Below, piece by piece: positions 56,100-64,000 of a DNA stretch of 64,000 nt. The stretch is from Mariniblastus fucicola (GTDB lineage: Bacteria; Planctomycetota; Planctomycetia; Pirellulales; Pirellulaceae), in assembly GCF_008087665.1 (NCBI RefSeq), contig NZ_CP042912.1:3658001-3722000 (forward strand), read 5' to 3'. The translations under genes and the position numbers were made by a program. The notes under the pieces were generated by a model. That model worked only from the letters and a program-made list of their open reading frames with translations, did not search any database and was not told where the DNA came from. Each line of letters begins with the position of its first letter. Position 1 is the stretch's first letter.

Positions 56100-57296
56100 A
56101 TGAAAAACGCAACGCAAACTCAAAACATCCTTGTCATCACTTCCACCTATCCTCGCCACGAATCGGACTATGCAGTTCCATGGATGCGAGAAATCCATCG
56201 CCAACTTAGAGATGAAGGCCACGAAGTCACTGTCATGGCCCCATCGTACAAAGGGCTTAAGTCACACACGCTCGATGACATCAAAGTCAAACGATTCCGC
56301 TACGCTCCGGCAAACATCGAAACACTGACTCACGAAGAAGGTGCCACCTACAAAGTTCGCAAAGCGTACATGCAATTTCTGGCGATCCCGTACATCCTGA
56401 TCGGGTGCCTCTATGCAGCCTGGTTGGCGTTCCGCGGCAACTATGACGTAATCCACGTGCACTGGCCATTCCCCCACGGACTGATGGGACAGGTGGCTCG
56501 TTTCGTAAGCGGCAAGCCTTTGGTTCTGATGTCTCATGGAGCCGAGTTTTCTCTCGCCCGACGCAAGAAATGGGTAATTCCTTTCCTGCGACAGTCGCTT
56601 CGTTCGGCGGACATGTGCATCGCCAACAGTTCGGACACAGCGTCCAAGGTCATGGAAATGAGCGGCCAACCGTGCCACGTTTTGCCATACGGCACCACCG
56701 TCAGCGCTGCCGATGTTCAGGCTGAACCGGCCGCCAAGCCTCGCGTGCTTTTTACTGGCCGCTTGATCGAACGAAAAGGTCTGGAGTATCTGCTGCAAGC
56801 CGTCCCTATGGTGTTGTCGCAAGTTCCCGACGCAGACTTTATTATCACCGGAGACGGTGATCAGCGAGAACGTCTCGAGTCACTGTGCGAAGAACTGAAC
56901 CTGAGCGATGCAGTTAATTTCCTGGGCTTTGTTTCCAAAGAAGAATTGGCTCAGCAGTACGCGATGTGCAACGTGTGGGTGAACCCGGGAATCATCGACA
57001 GCTGGGGCGACGCCGAGGGCTTGGGGATCGGTTCGATCGAAGCCTACAGTTACTTCAAGCCAGTGGTTGCCAGTCGCGTCGGAGGAATTCCGGACACGAT
57101 TCGCGACGGAGAAACTGGCTATTTGGTTCCGCAAAAGGACCCGAACGCGTTGGCCGAGGCGATCTGTGATTTACTGACCAATCCGGAAAAGAGCCGTGAG
57201 TTTGGCAAGGCTGGATTCAAATTTGCCAAGGAGACATTCTCCTGGAAGCGAATCGTTGGCGAACTTGAAAAACTCTACGCGACAGCAGCGGCTTAG
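56100..57296 (+). CDS. GT4-family glycosyltransferase
   Basis: 398 residues with a GT-B fold: N-terminal SYPRHESD-type opening (ITSTYPRHESDYAVPWMRE), an acceptor-side IHVHWPFPHGLM, the donor-side LFTGRLIERKGLEYLLQA and EGLGIGSIEAY, the E-x7-E nucleotide-sugar motif. Probably adds a sugar to the lipid-linked precursor made by the preceding gene. Starts 52 bp after it. Confidence 0.88.
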   Translation: MKNATQTQNILVITSTYPRHESDYAVPWMREIHRQLRDEGHEVTVMAPSYKGLKSHTLDDIKVKRFRYAPANIETLTHEEGATYKVRKAYMQFLAIPYILIGCLYAAWLAFRGNYDVIHVHWPFPHGLMGQVARFVSGKPLVLMSHGAEFSLARRKKWVIPFLRQSLRSADMCIANSSDTASKVMEMSGQPCHVLPYGTTVSAADVQAEPAAKPRVLFTGRLIERKGLEYLLQAVPMVLSQVPDADFIITGDGDQRERLESLCEELNLSDAVNFLGFVSKEELAQQYAMCNVWVNPGIIDSWGDAEGLGIGSIEAYSYFKPVVASRVGGIPDTIRDGETGYLVPQKDPNALAEAICDLLTNPEKSREFGKAGFKFAKETFSWKRIVGELEKLYATAAA

Positions 57297-57370
57297 TCGC
57301 TCTTCAAGTTTCGTTAGCCCGGGTCACATCAACCTGGGTTGCCAAGCGAGCTTTCATCGCCTCGCATTTC

Positions 57371-58387
57371 ATGAATCGAATCGCTCCAACTCTTTCTCAA
57401 AGCCCTCCCATGAACAGTCCAATTGTTATCGAGTCTGCCGAAACACCGAAACGCCGCTCTCGGCTAGTCTCAGTCGCCAAGTCAGCCGTCACCGCGGCCG
57501 TGATTGTGACGATTGCCGTCGCCGCCTGGAAACTGAATCAACAGCTCGATATCGCTACCTCGTTTCTGTCCGTTGGATTTGCACTGGGAACGGTTCTGGC
57601 GATCGCCTATCGAGCCGCCAATCCATACGGCTGGGCGTTGGTATTGCAAGGCATGGGTTACAACGTAAACGCGACCAACGCGACTCGAATCTGGTTGGTC
57701 GCGGAGTCACGTCGTTGGCTTCCGGGCGGAATCTGGGGATACGCGTCACGAGCCGTTGCATCGAAAGAGCTCGGGCTTACGAAGACAGTCGCTTCTGCTT
57801 CGATGGCCGTCGAATTGTTGGTAACGATCGCGGCGGCAGTAGTCGTAAGCCTTGCAGGTCTGCTGATTCACCAGCAACAACTAATGGCGACCGCATCGGA
57901 GCTGTTTGCAAAAACGGGAATGGACCTGAATCTGGTCTGGCTAACGGTCGTTGCAATCACAACAGCCTCAGTGGCGACATATTTGTTGCGACACAAGCTG
58001 ACAAAAAAACTCGCTGGACTGACTGAGAAGTTTTCTGCGGTCCGCGGACTGGATTTGAACTTTGCAATATTCGCCAAAGCACTTGGCTACTTCGTGGTGA
58101 TGGCGGCCATGAACGGGCTCGTAAATTCGGCTCTGTTGCAAGCGATTGATGCTCCGTCGGTTCCCTTGGTGGCCTTGATCGCGGCGACCGCAACCGCATG
58201 GATCATTGGGTTTTTCGCGTTCTTTTCTCCTGGCGGAATTTTGGTCCGCGAAGCCGCGTTGGCAGCGTTGCTTCTTCCGTGGCTGCCCTACGAAGCCGGA
58301 TTTTCGCTGGCAATACTTTCGAGGTTTGCACAGATGATCGCGGAAGTCGTGTGCATGCTGCTGGCACTGCGGAAGCCGAAGTCATAG
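57371..58387 (+). CDS. Flippase-like/LPG-synthase-TM (UPF0104/AglD-type) membrane protein
   Basis: 338 residues with about eight membrane segments; PNPYGWALVLQGMGY and RRWLPGGIWGYASR resemble the UPF0104 family (lysyl-PG synthase membrane domain, AglD). No catalytic aminoacyl-transferase domain is attached. Members take part in lipid-linked sugar transfer or flipping. The start could be ATG 57371 or ATG 57413; no ribosome site decides. Ends the three-gene glycosylation set. Confidence 0.75.
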   Translation: MNRIAPTLSQSPPMNSPIVIESAETPKRRSRLVSVAKSAVTAAVIVTIAVAAWKLNQQLDIATSFLSVGFALGTVLAIAYRAANPYGWALVLQGMGYNVNATNATRIWLVAESRRWLPGGIWGYASRAVASKELGLTKTVASASMAVELLVTIAAAVVVSLAGLLIHQQQLMATASELFAKTGMDLNLVWLTVVAITTASVATYLLRHKLTKKLAGLTEKFSAVRGLDLNFAIFAKALGYFVVMAAMNGLVNSALLQAIDAPSVPLVALIAATATAWIIGFFAFFSPGGILVREAALAALLLPWLPYEAGFSLAILSRFAQMIAEVVCMLLALRKPKS

Positions 58388-58414
58388 GGCCAGTGCCACA
58401 TCGAGCACCGAGCA

Positions 58415-58957
58415 TTACTCCCGCCGCATCAAAAATTTCGCATGCGACCCATCTCCCGGCGGAAGGTCCTCTCGTGTCATCTCAATCGGATCGTCAAAAT
58501 GTTCAATCGCGGCGGCAATCAAACCTTCGGCCAAATCAGCAAACGGTCGCTTTGACTGATACACAACTTCCGATGTCTTTTCATCGATCTTTAGAAAACC
58601 GATCGTCGGCAATTCAGCATCGGGAAACAGTTTGCGAACTTCGACGTGAATTCGATTCTCAACCTGGCTCAGCAACTCCTCGGTCGTTTTAACATCGCCC
58701 AACGTAGCCGAATGGGCATCGACAAAGTGACTGAACAAGTGAGACCCAAACGCCTTAACCAGATCCGGAACGGGCGAGCCGGTTTTCTCCCCCAGCTTGA
58801 CCACCATCGCGACCAGCTCGCCGGCGTCGTAGGTGCCGACCGAAGTGTAGCTGCCGCCGGACTCAGGGTTGGTTTCGGTTATCAACTGATCGGCCATCGC
58901 GAGGCCGAATTGGTCTTCGATGAATCCTAAAAACTCGGTGAAGATGACTCCCTTCAT
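58415..58957 (-). CDS. H-NOX haem nitric oxide/oxygen-binding sensor
   Basis: 180 residues, one stand-alone H-NOX domain. The proximal haem ligand is His104 (NRIHVEVRKLFP), the haem-propionate motif YxSxR is complete (Tyr133-Ser135-Arg137 in VVYQSKR), and the conserved Pro117 lies between. No distal Tyr typical of oxygen binders is obvious near the pocket, so NO selectivity is likely (inference). AAAGGA precedes ATG. Transcribed divergently from a response regulator/Hpt operon; partner H-NOX histidine kinase is not adjacent. Confidence 0.9.
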   Translation of the reverse strand: MKGVIFTEFLGFIEDQFGLAMADQLITETNPESGGSYTSVGTYDAGELVAMVVKLGEKTGSPVPDLVKAFGSHLFSHFVDAHSATLGDVKTTEELLSQVENRIHVEVRKLFPDAELPTIGFLKIDEKTSEVVYQSKRPFADLAEGLIAAAIEHFDDPIEMTREDLPPGDGSHAKFLMRRE

Positions 58958-59255
58958 TGAAATCCTTTCAAAATTTCGTGGTGTTCACGTGATCCGATCT
59001 GATGAGGGAAACCCTAACGTGAGAATCCATTCTGTCCGTATCGCCAGTGAAACGCCAGTCCACGGAATTCGATGATGCTTTTTTACCACGCAGAACCCAG
59101 CCTTTTTGCCTGCGACGACATCCAATTGCCGTAATTTTTTCCGCATCGCAGGTTTCCGTGACATAACTTTTTACAGCCTTCCTCCGCTCCAAAGCTCAAT
59201 CGTAACAGCGATTGCCCTCACCATTTCAACGTCTCGACCCTTCCCGGGCATTTTC

Positions 59256-60740
59256 ATGGCCTTCAACGCAACCATCCAACACCAAAGCGGACACACACGT
59301 CGCGGCTCGGATAGTCCAGCGGATTCCCGATCGCAACCATCGCCAGAGCACGGACCCAAGGTCGGATCGATCGTTGCGATTGATGACGATCCGTTGACGC
59401 TCCGATTGTTGTCCGCACACCTTTCCAAAGCGGGCTATGATCATAAAACCGCAGACAACGGAACCGACGGTCTTGAACTGGTCGATGACTCAACTGCCGT
59501 TGTCGTCCTGGACTTGCGACTTCCGGATCTAAGTGGTTTTCAGATTCTCCAATATCTGAAAGAGCACCACGTCAACGTGCAAGTCATCGTTCTGACAGGT
59601 TCGGATCAAGTCAAGGACGCGGTGGAAGCCATGCGTGCCGGCGCGTTCCAATTCGTGACCAAGCCATTTGATCCCGATCAATTTCTGGTGTTCATCGACA
59701 AGGCGTTCAACTCCTGGAAAGTCGCCGACGAAAACACAAATCTTAAGTCTGCCCACAGTCAGAGCGTTCCTGTTCGCGAAATGGAATCGACTGCTGACGT
59801 CCATGTTCGTTTGATGCAACAGGTCGATCAAATCGCGTCACTGGATTCCACCGTTTTTATAGGAGGTGAAACCGGTACCGGAAAATCGACGATTGCCCGC
59901 ATGATTCACCAACGGAGTAAACGGTCTGCTGGCCCGTTCGTCACCGTTAACTGTGCTTCCCTGCCACGCGACCTGATCCAATCTGAACTGTTTGGCCATA
60001 CGAAGGGATCGTTCACCGGTGCGGTCACGGACCGAATCGGACACGCCGAAGTTGCCGATGGAGGCACCTTGTTTCTCGATGAGATCGGAGACCTGCCAAT
60101 CGACTTGCAGCCAAAGCTGCTTACGTTCCTGCAAGAACGAACCGTTAGACGGTTGGGCGCATCGGAGTCCAACAAGGTGGATGTTCGACTGGTCGCGGCA
60201 ACGCACCACGACCTCGCGGCACTCTGTCGCCAAGGCTTGTTTCGCCAAGACCTTTACTTTCGGCTTCTGGTTTTGAATCTGGAACTGCCGGCGTTGCGAC
60301 ATCGGACTGGTGAGCTTCCGAACATTGCGAACAGCATTATCGAAGCGGTCTGCGAACGGCAGGGAATCTCCAGAAAGACGATCTCCAGCCGCGCGATGGA
60401 GATGCTGGAGCAACATGCCTGGCCCGGCAACATTCGCGAACTGGAAAACGTGCTTGAACGCGCGACTGCGTTCGCAAAATCGGACGCGATCGAACCTCAG
60501 GACTTGTTGTTCAGCAACGCGGTCTTCGACCAGCGCACCTTGACGGAGTCGTCTCTGGAGCCAACTCCTGCAGCCATTGGATTTCAACTGGCCGGCAAGA
60601 CGCTGGAGGAGATTGAGCGTGCGGCGATCATCGAGACGCTTGACATGCTCGGCGGAAACAAAGCCAAGTCCGCGAGAACGCTCGGCATCAGCGAAAAGAG
60701 CATCTACAACAAAATGAAGCGGCTGAAAATCGAATACTAA
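59256..60740 (+). CDS. NtrC-family sigma-54-dependent response regulator
   Basis: 494 residues. Receiver domain with acidic pocket Asp43-45, phospho-acceptor Asp86 (VLDLRLPD) and Lys136 (VTKPFD). AAA+ domain with Walker A GETGTGKST (204-212), the sigma-54 loop GSFTGA (251-256; GAFTGA is usual) and Walker B TLFLDEIGD. A Fis-type HTH ends the protein (NKAKSARTLGISEKSIYNKMKRL). ATG 59256 starts 37 residues before the receiver; the upstream frame to 59106 lacks homology. First gene of an operon with the Hpt and membrane-fusion genes. Confidence 0.9.
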   Translation: MAFNATIQHQSGHTRRGSDSPADSRSQPSPEHGPKVGSIVAIDDDPLTLRLLSAHLSKAGYDHKTADNGTDGLELVDDSTAVVVLDLRLPDLSGFQILQYLKEHHVNVQVIVLTGSDQVKDAVEAMRAGAFQFVTKPFDPDQFLVFIDKAFNSWKVADENTNLKSAHSQSVPVREMESTADVHVRLMQQVDQIASLDSTVFIGGETGTGKSTIARMIHQRSKRSAGPFVTVNCASLPRDLIQSELFGHTKGSFTGAVTDRIGHAEVADGGTLFLDEIGDLPIDLQPKLLTFLQERTVRRLGASESNKVDVRLVAATHHDLAALCRQGLFRQDLYFRLLVLNLELPALRHRTGELPNIANSIIEAVCERQGISRKTISSRAMEMLEQHAWPGNIRELENVLERATAFAKSDAIEPQDLLFSNAVFDQRTLTESSLEPTPAAIGFQLAGKTLEEIERAAIIETLDMLGGNKAKSARTLGISEKSIYNKMKRLKIEY

Positions 60741-60777
60741 CAATTTCTTTTTCCACGAATCCCGACTCCAGTATCAC

Positions 60778-61137
60778 ATGTCTATCATCGACCACAACAA
60801 GCTTCAGACCATGACCGCGGGCGACGAAGATCTGATCGCCGATTTGGCGATCATGTTCGTGCAACGCCTTCCAGCCCTTGCAGCCCGAATACGCATCGGC
60901 ATCGAAACCGGAGACGTCGATCAAATTGAATCCGGAGCGCATCAGCTCAAGAGCCGCCTGAGCTATTTCGGAGCAACGGGACTTCGCGAACAAGCCATCG
61001 AACTAGAATCTGCGGCGCGGAAACGCGAGTCGGATCGCCTCGCAAAACTGCATACAGAACTGTTCGACGACGTGGACAAACTGATCGAAGAACTGCGGAC
61101 GCTGACCAACCTGGCCCTCGAAGTTGACGACGATTAA
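60778..61137 (+). CDS. Hpt phosphotransfer domain protein
   Basis: 119 residues, a stand-alone four-helix Hpt domain with phospho-acceptor His55 in GAHQLKSRLSYFGA. Hpt proteins pass phosphoryl groups between receivers. Located 37 bp after the regulator gene and 3 bp before the membrane-fusion gene, so it is in the same operon. It likely feeds the adjacent response regulator from a hybrid kinase not in view. Confidence 0.9.
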   Translation: MSIIDHNKLQTMTAGDEDLIADLAIMFVQRLPALAARIRIGIETGDVDQIESGAHQLKSRLSYFGATGLREQAIELESAARKRESDRLAKLHTELFDDVDKLIEELRTLTNLALEVDDD

Positions 61138-61140
61138 GCC

Positions 61141-62598
61141 ATGTTCTATCGAATACTACAATCCATTTTTGATTTCCTGCGTGCCCAATGGTGGGCTCTT
61201 ACGCTGTGCATCGTAACGGCCGCCGTGTGCCTGTTGGTTGTCTACAAATTGGTATGGCCCGCGTATCAAAATCCGATCGCGCGGATGTACACCTCGAAGC
61301 TTGGCTACTCGTCAGTTCTGCGAAAGACCGGCGGAGCGTTTCCTGTTTCGTCCGCTGAAGTTCTGCCCCGCGAGATCATTGGAAAGTTTATCGGCGAAGG
61401 CTTGATGCAAAGCGAACCGGTTCAGGTGCCGATGGTTGCGATGGCTAACATCGTTAAAGTCCACGTCGTAGAAGGCCAGCGAGTCAAGCGAGGCGACTTG
61501 ATCATCGAGCTCGATTCGTCGCGTCTACAAATGAAGATCGAGTCGGCCAGAGCAGCGATCCGAACTGCGAAAGCGGAACTCGAACGAGTTCGCGTCGGCA
61601 CGGTGAACGTGCTGCAGGAGGAACGTCCGGACATCCTTGCCGTTCGGATCGATATCGTAAAAGCCAAACTAAAGCTGGCTAGAGAAACGTTGGCGATGAA
61701 CCGACGGTTGAGCAAGAAGGGTTCGGTCCGGCCCACCCTTGTATCCGAAAACAAACTTGCCGTAACACAAGCGGAGCTTGAACTGCAAGAACTGCAACTC
61801 GCGTTCAAAACAGCGAATGAAGGCCGCGTCAATAGTGTGGAGATCGGTGAATCGGCGATCGCAGAAGCCGAATTGACGCTGGCGTATCGCCTGAAGCAAT
61901 TGGAAGACTACAAGTCCTACGCTTCGGCAGACGGAATCGTGGAACGAGTTTTGGTTCACGATCGGGAATACAACCAGGATCCTGGTCGCCCGGGTGTTCT
62001 GTTGGCCAGCGGATTGTGGTTTGAGTGCTACCTGGATCAAACGGCATTGGGCCGAATCCAGAAAGGAGACCGGGTCGAAATTCGGTTGAGCGCGTATCAG
62101 GATCGAATTTTCAGCGGCAAAATCGAACTGGTTCGACCGCTTGTCAACTTTGCGCTTGGCGGTCCGGAAACCAATCGCCCAATTCGACCATTGGGAACGG
62201 GAGCCCCTGAATGGCCGGCGACTTTTTCAGTCCGAGTCAAGCTCGACCCAACCGACGATCTGGTCGTCCCTGGTCTGACGGGTTACGCCACGGTTTTGCA
62301 ACAGCGAAACGTGCTGACGGTCCCTCGCGGCTGCGTCAACGCGGTTTCGGGCAATCGTGGCATTGCCTTCGTTATCGGTGACGATGGCGAGTCCTTCGAA
62401 CCGCGAAATGTCGTGACCGGAATTCGCGATGACCTGTATGTCGAAATTGTCGAAGGGCTCAACGAAAACGAGTTTGTAATCACGGACGGGCACCAGGTTC
62501 TTGAGCCCAACGACCGCATCAACATTGTGGATGGACCAGCTCCGGAATCGGCACGCGAGCCTCCGAGCGAATACGCTGTAGCGAGCCCAACGCCATGA
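61141..62598 (+). CDS. HlyD-type membrane-fusion (periplasmic adaptor) protein
   Basis: 485 residues. One membrane segment near the start (about 22-42), then a split lipoyl domain (VHVVEGQRVKRGDLIIELDSSRLQ; YASADGIVERVLVHDREY), a long coiled-coil hairpin (about 125-250) and a beta-barrel part (WFECYLDQTALGRIQKGDRVEIRLS). It joins an inner-membrane exporter or synthase to an outer-membrane duct. Overlaps the next gene by ATGA. Confidence 0.85.
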   Translation: MFYRILQSIFDFLRAQWWALTLCIVTAAVCLLVVYKLVWPAYQNPIARMYTSKLGYSSVLRKTGGAFPVSSAEVLPREIIGKFIGEGLMQSEPVQVPMVAMANIVKVHVVEGQRVKRGDLIIELDSSRLQMKIESARAAIRTAKAELERVRVGTVNVLQEERPDILAVRIDIVKAKLKLARETLAMNRRLSKKGSVRPTLVSENKLAVTQAELELQELQLAFKTANEGRVNSVEIGESAIAEAELTLAYRLKQLEDYKSYASADGIVERVLVHDREYNQDPGRPGVLLASGLWFECYLDQTALGRIQKGDRVEIRLSAYQDRIFSGKIELVRPLVNFALGGPETNRPIRPLGTGAPEWPATFSVRVKLDPTDDLVVPGLTGYATVLQQRNVLTVPRGCVNAVSGNRGIAFVIGDDGESFEPRNVVTGIRDDLYVEIVEGLNENEFVITDGHQVLEPNDRINIVDGPAPESAREPPSEYAVASPTP

Positions 62599-63929
62599 GC
62601 AAATTTTTCTCTTTGAATCGGCTGCTTTTTCTTGGCTTGACGATCGCGGGAATGGCTGCCGTGGCACTCGGAGTCCGGGAAGATTGGTTTAGCGTCCCGA
62701 TCGCCCCGCCTGAAGGTGCCAGTTCGTTCACGGACATCACCGTTTCGAAGCCGGGCTGCACCGTATTTTTCAAAGCAGCACTTGCGATCGGAGTCATCAC
62801 GACGGCGGCATCGTGGTTGTGGAAGCGACAATGGTCCGCAGCTGGATCTTCGATCGCGTGCCTGATGATCCTGATCCCCCTGGCCTATCCTTACTTTGTA
62901 ATTGTTCGCAGCCCGCACGTATCGGCCGACGCAGCGTGGCTGCAGATGCAGCACAACAACCTAACGTGGCTTGGCGGAGACATTTATCTCAACGCCGAGT
63001 ACGGCAGCAAGGGCTGGCGTTCAAAATCCTACATCGTTGACGCCCCACGACAGCTTTCGGTTGTCAGCCTGCCATCGTGGTCACCGTGGGAACTGGGCTT
63101 GCATCGAACCGAAGACCTGATGCTGTGGCTGGGTTACTCAAACGCGTTTTGCCAGTTCGCAGGCCGTGGTTGGGCGTTGGCAATCGTCGGATCGTTCCTG
63201 TTATTTCTGGCCTCACTGCAGAAGGAAAAGGAGCTCGATTTTGGTCGAGCCGGAAGCGCGATCGCTCTGTTTACTGTCGTCGCCATCGTGGCTTCGGTCG
63301 TCGGTTGGTCACGGCCGTTCATGGCCAGCCAGCAGATCCGCCTGGCTTCGGAACTTTCCAGCCAAAAGCAGTACGAACAGGCCAGCTTTCACCTCGAACG
63401 AGCCGTCGAAGTCTTGCCGGTCCTGGGACAAGATACGTTCTACGTTTCGCAGCGCGGCATCCTCGACCGACGTTTGGGAATCGAAAGCGACTACGTTCGC
63501 TTGCAATCCGCTCGCAGTTTCGAAAGCGATGGACGTTTTGATCAAGCGTTTACAATCCTCAGCGAATTATGCGATTCAGAGAATCCAGCGATTCGACGGG
63601 AAGCCAATCGCGGGATACTGCGATTCGCGATTCAGGATTTCAATTGTGCCCGATTCGAGCTTTCGGCGGCGCGCTTCCGGTTCGTGCTAAAGCGAAATCC
63701 TTGCGACGTCAAACTTATCTATTTATTGCAACTGCAAGGAATCAGAGAATCGAGGATCGATCGCGTCGAAGAGATGCGTGACTGGATGTACGCGGCCTCC
63801 AATCGTTTTAACTTTGGGACGAAGAAGATTTTACGAGCCGTCGCACAGCAGAACTCGGCAACGGCCACGGGACTGACAAACGACGCTGATGAAATCTGGG
63901 CTGCTCAAACACGGGCGAAGAAGCCATGA
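62595..63929 (+). CDS. Multi-pass membrane protein with TPR-like C-terminus
   Basis: 444 residues. About five membrane segments: near residues 9-26, 57-75, 80-100, 194-212 and 222-240. The last 200 residues are helical and TPR-like (EQASFHLERAVEVLPVL; DQAFTILSELCDSENPAIRREANRGILRFA). Not recognised. It lies inside the regulator/Hpt/adaptor operon, overlapping at both ends (ATGA), so it is probably a component of the same envelope export or polysaccharide system. Confidence 0.7.
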   Translation: MSKFFSLNRLLFLGLTIAGMAAVALGVREDWFSVPIAPPEGASSFTDITVSKPGCTVFFKAALAIGVITTAASWLWKRQWSAAGSSIACLMILIPLAYPYFVIVRSPHVSADAAWLQMQHNNLTWLGGDIYLNAEYGSKGWRSKSYIVDAPRQLSVVSLPSWSPWELGLHRTEDLMLWLGYSNAFCQFAGRGWALAIVGSFLLFLASLQKEKELDFGRAGSAIALFTVVAIVASVVGWSRPFMASQQIRLASELSSQKQYEQASFHLERAVEVLPVLGQDTFYVSQRGILDRRLGIESDYVRLQSARSFESDGRFDQAFTILSELCDSENPAIRREANRGILRFAIQDFNCARFELSAARFRFVLKRNPCDVKLIYLLQLQGIRESRIDRVEEMRDWMYAASNRFNFGTKKILRAVAQQNSATATGLTNDADEIWAAQTRAKKP

Positions 63930-64000
63930 CTGAGCATCGCCCAACCACGCCAACCGGCCTGACGCTTGGCATTTTTCTTCTTGTCATGATGGCGTTCATG
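63926..64000 (+). CDS. Start of a further operon gene, membrane protein (cut by window edge)
   Basis: ATG 63926 overlaps the preceding TGA (ATGA). The visible 25 residues (TEHRPTTPTGLTLGIFLLVM) open with a short polar stretch and then a hydrophobic segment, so an inner-membrane protein is likely. Identity cannot be judged. Confidence 0.6.
   Translation, partial: MTEHRPTTPTGLTLGIFLLVMMAFM

Overview
The window looks like a chromosomal segment from a planctomycete, probably of the Pirellulaceae type. This is an inference from gene content and style: a zinc-ribbon plus GYF protein, a huge thioester alpha-2-macroglobulin, DUF4832 and DUF4190 proteins, MoxR/DUF58/VWA modules, a PEP-CTERM protein, a large HExxHxxGxxH metalloprotease, moderate GC, and short inverted intergenic repeats. 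No rRNA, tRNA, CRISPR array, insertion sequence or prophage was seen. Coding density is high and most genes sit in short co-directional runs.

Layout. 1-2.3 kb (minus): a GYF/zinc-ribbon membrane protein, a lipoprotein and a HAD phosphatase cut by the left edge. 2.3-5.1 kb (minus): a carotenoid-desaturase-like flavoprotein, FabZ and FabI in one run. 5.2-8.5 kb: a secreted aldose epimerase, an esterase with an SDR that lacks its catalytic residues, and a small membrane protein followed by a strong terminator. 8.6-14.7 kb: a 2031-residue alpha-2-macroglobulin. 14.8-22.1 kb: an alginate-type exopolysaccharide locus (Alg8-like synthase, Alg44-like PilZ/HlyD protein, lyase-like/beta-helix protein) with a divergent TolC-family lipoprotein. 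22.1-25.8 kb (minus): deoC, a complete aldehyde dehydrogenase and a truncated non-catalytic aldehyde dehydrogenase homologue, separated by repeat-rich spacers. 26-31.5 kb: OleD-like dehydrogenase, Nudix protein, A-type Fe-S carrier, DUF4190 protein, AlkD-like protein, DUF4832 protein. 31.6-35.6 kb: Cys-rich flavoprotein, SigZ-like ECF sigma factor, Ada, DUF4149 membrane protein. 35.8-38.7 kb: large metalloprotease. 39.1-46.4 kb: VWA, MoxR, DUF58 and BatA-like genes. 46.5-54.6 kb: PEP-CTERM protein, PP2A-like phosphatase, secreted protein, TatD-like hydrolase, monohaem protein, cold-shock protein with a structured leader, PhoU, histidine kinase. 54.9-64 kb: two glycosyltransferases and a flippase-like protein, an H-NOX sensor, and a response regulator/Hpt/membrane-fusion-protein operon that runs off the right edge.

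How the genes may work together. Two cell-surface polysaccharide or export systems appear to be present. One (14.8-22.1 kb) has the Alg8/Alg44 synthase pair and its own lyase-like protein. The other (54.9-64 kb) places glycosyltransferases and a HlyD-type adaptor next to an H-NOX gas sensor and phosphorelay parts, which suggests control of surface behaviour by nitric oxide. The deoC/ALDH set forms a deoxyribose-to-acetate route with an ALDH16-like split partner. All functions are read from sequence motifs by eye; no database search was run.
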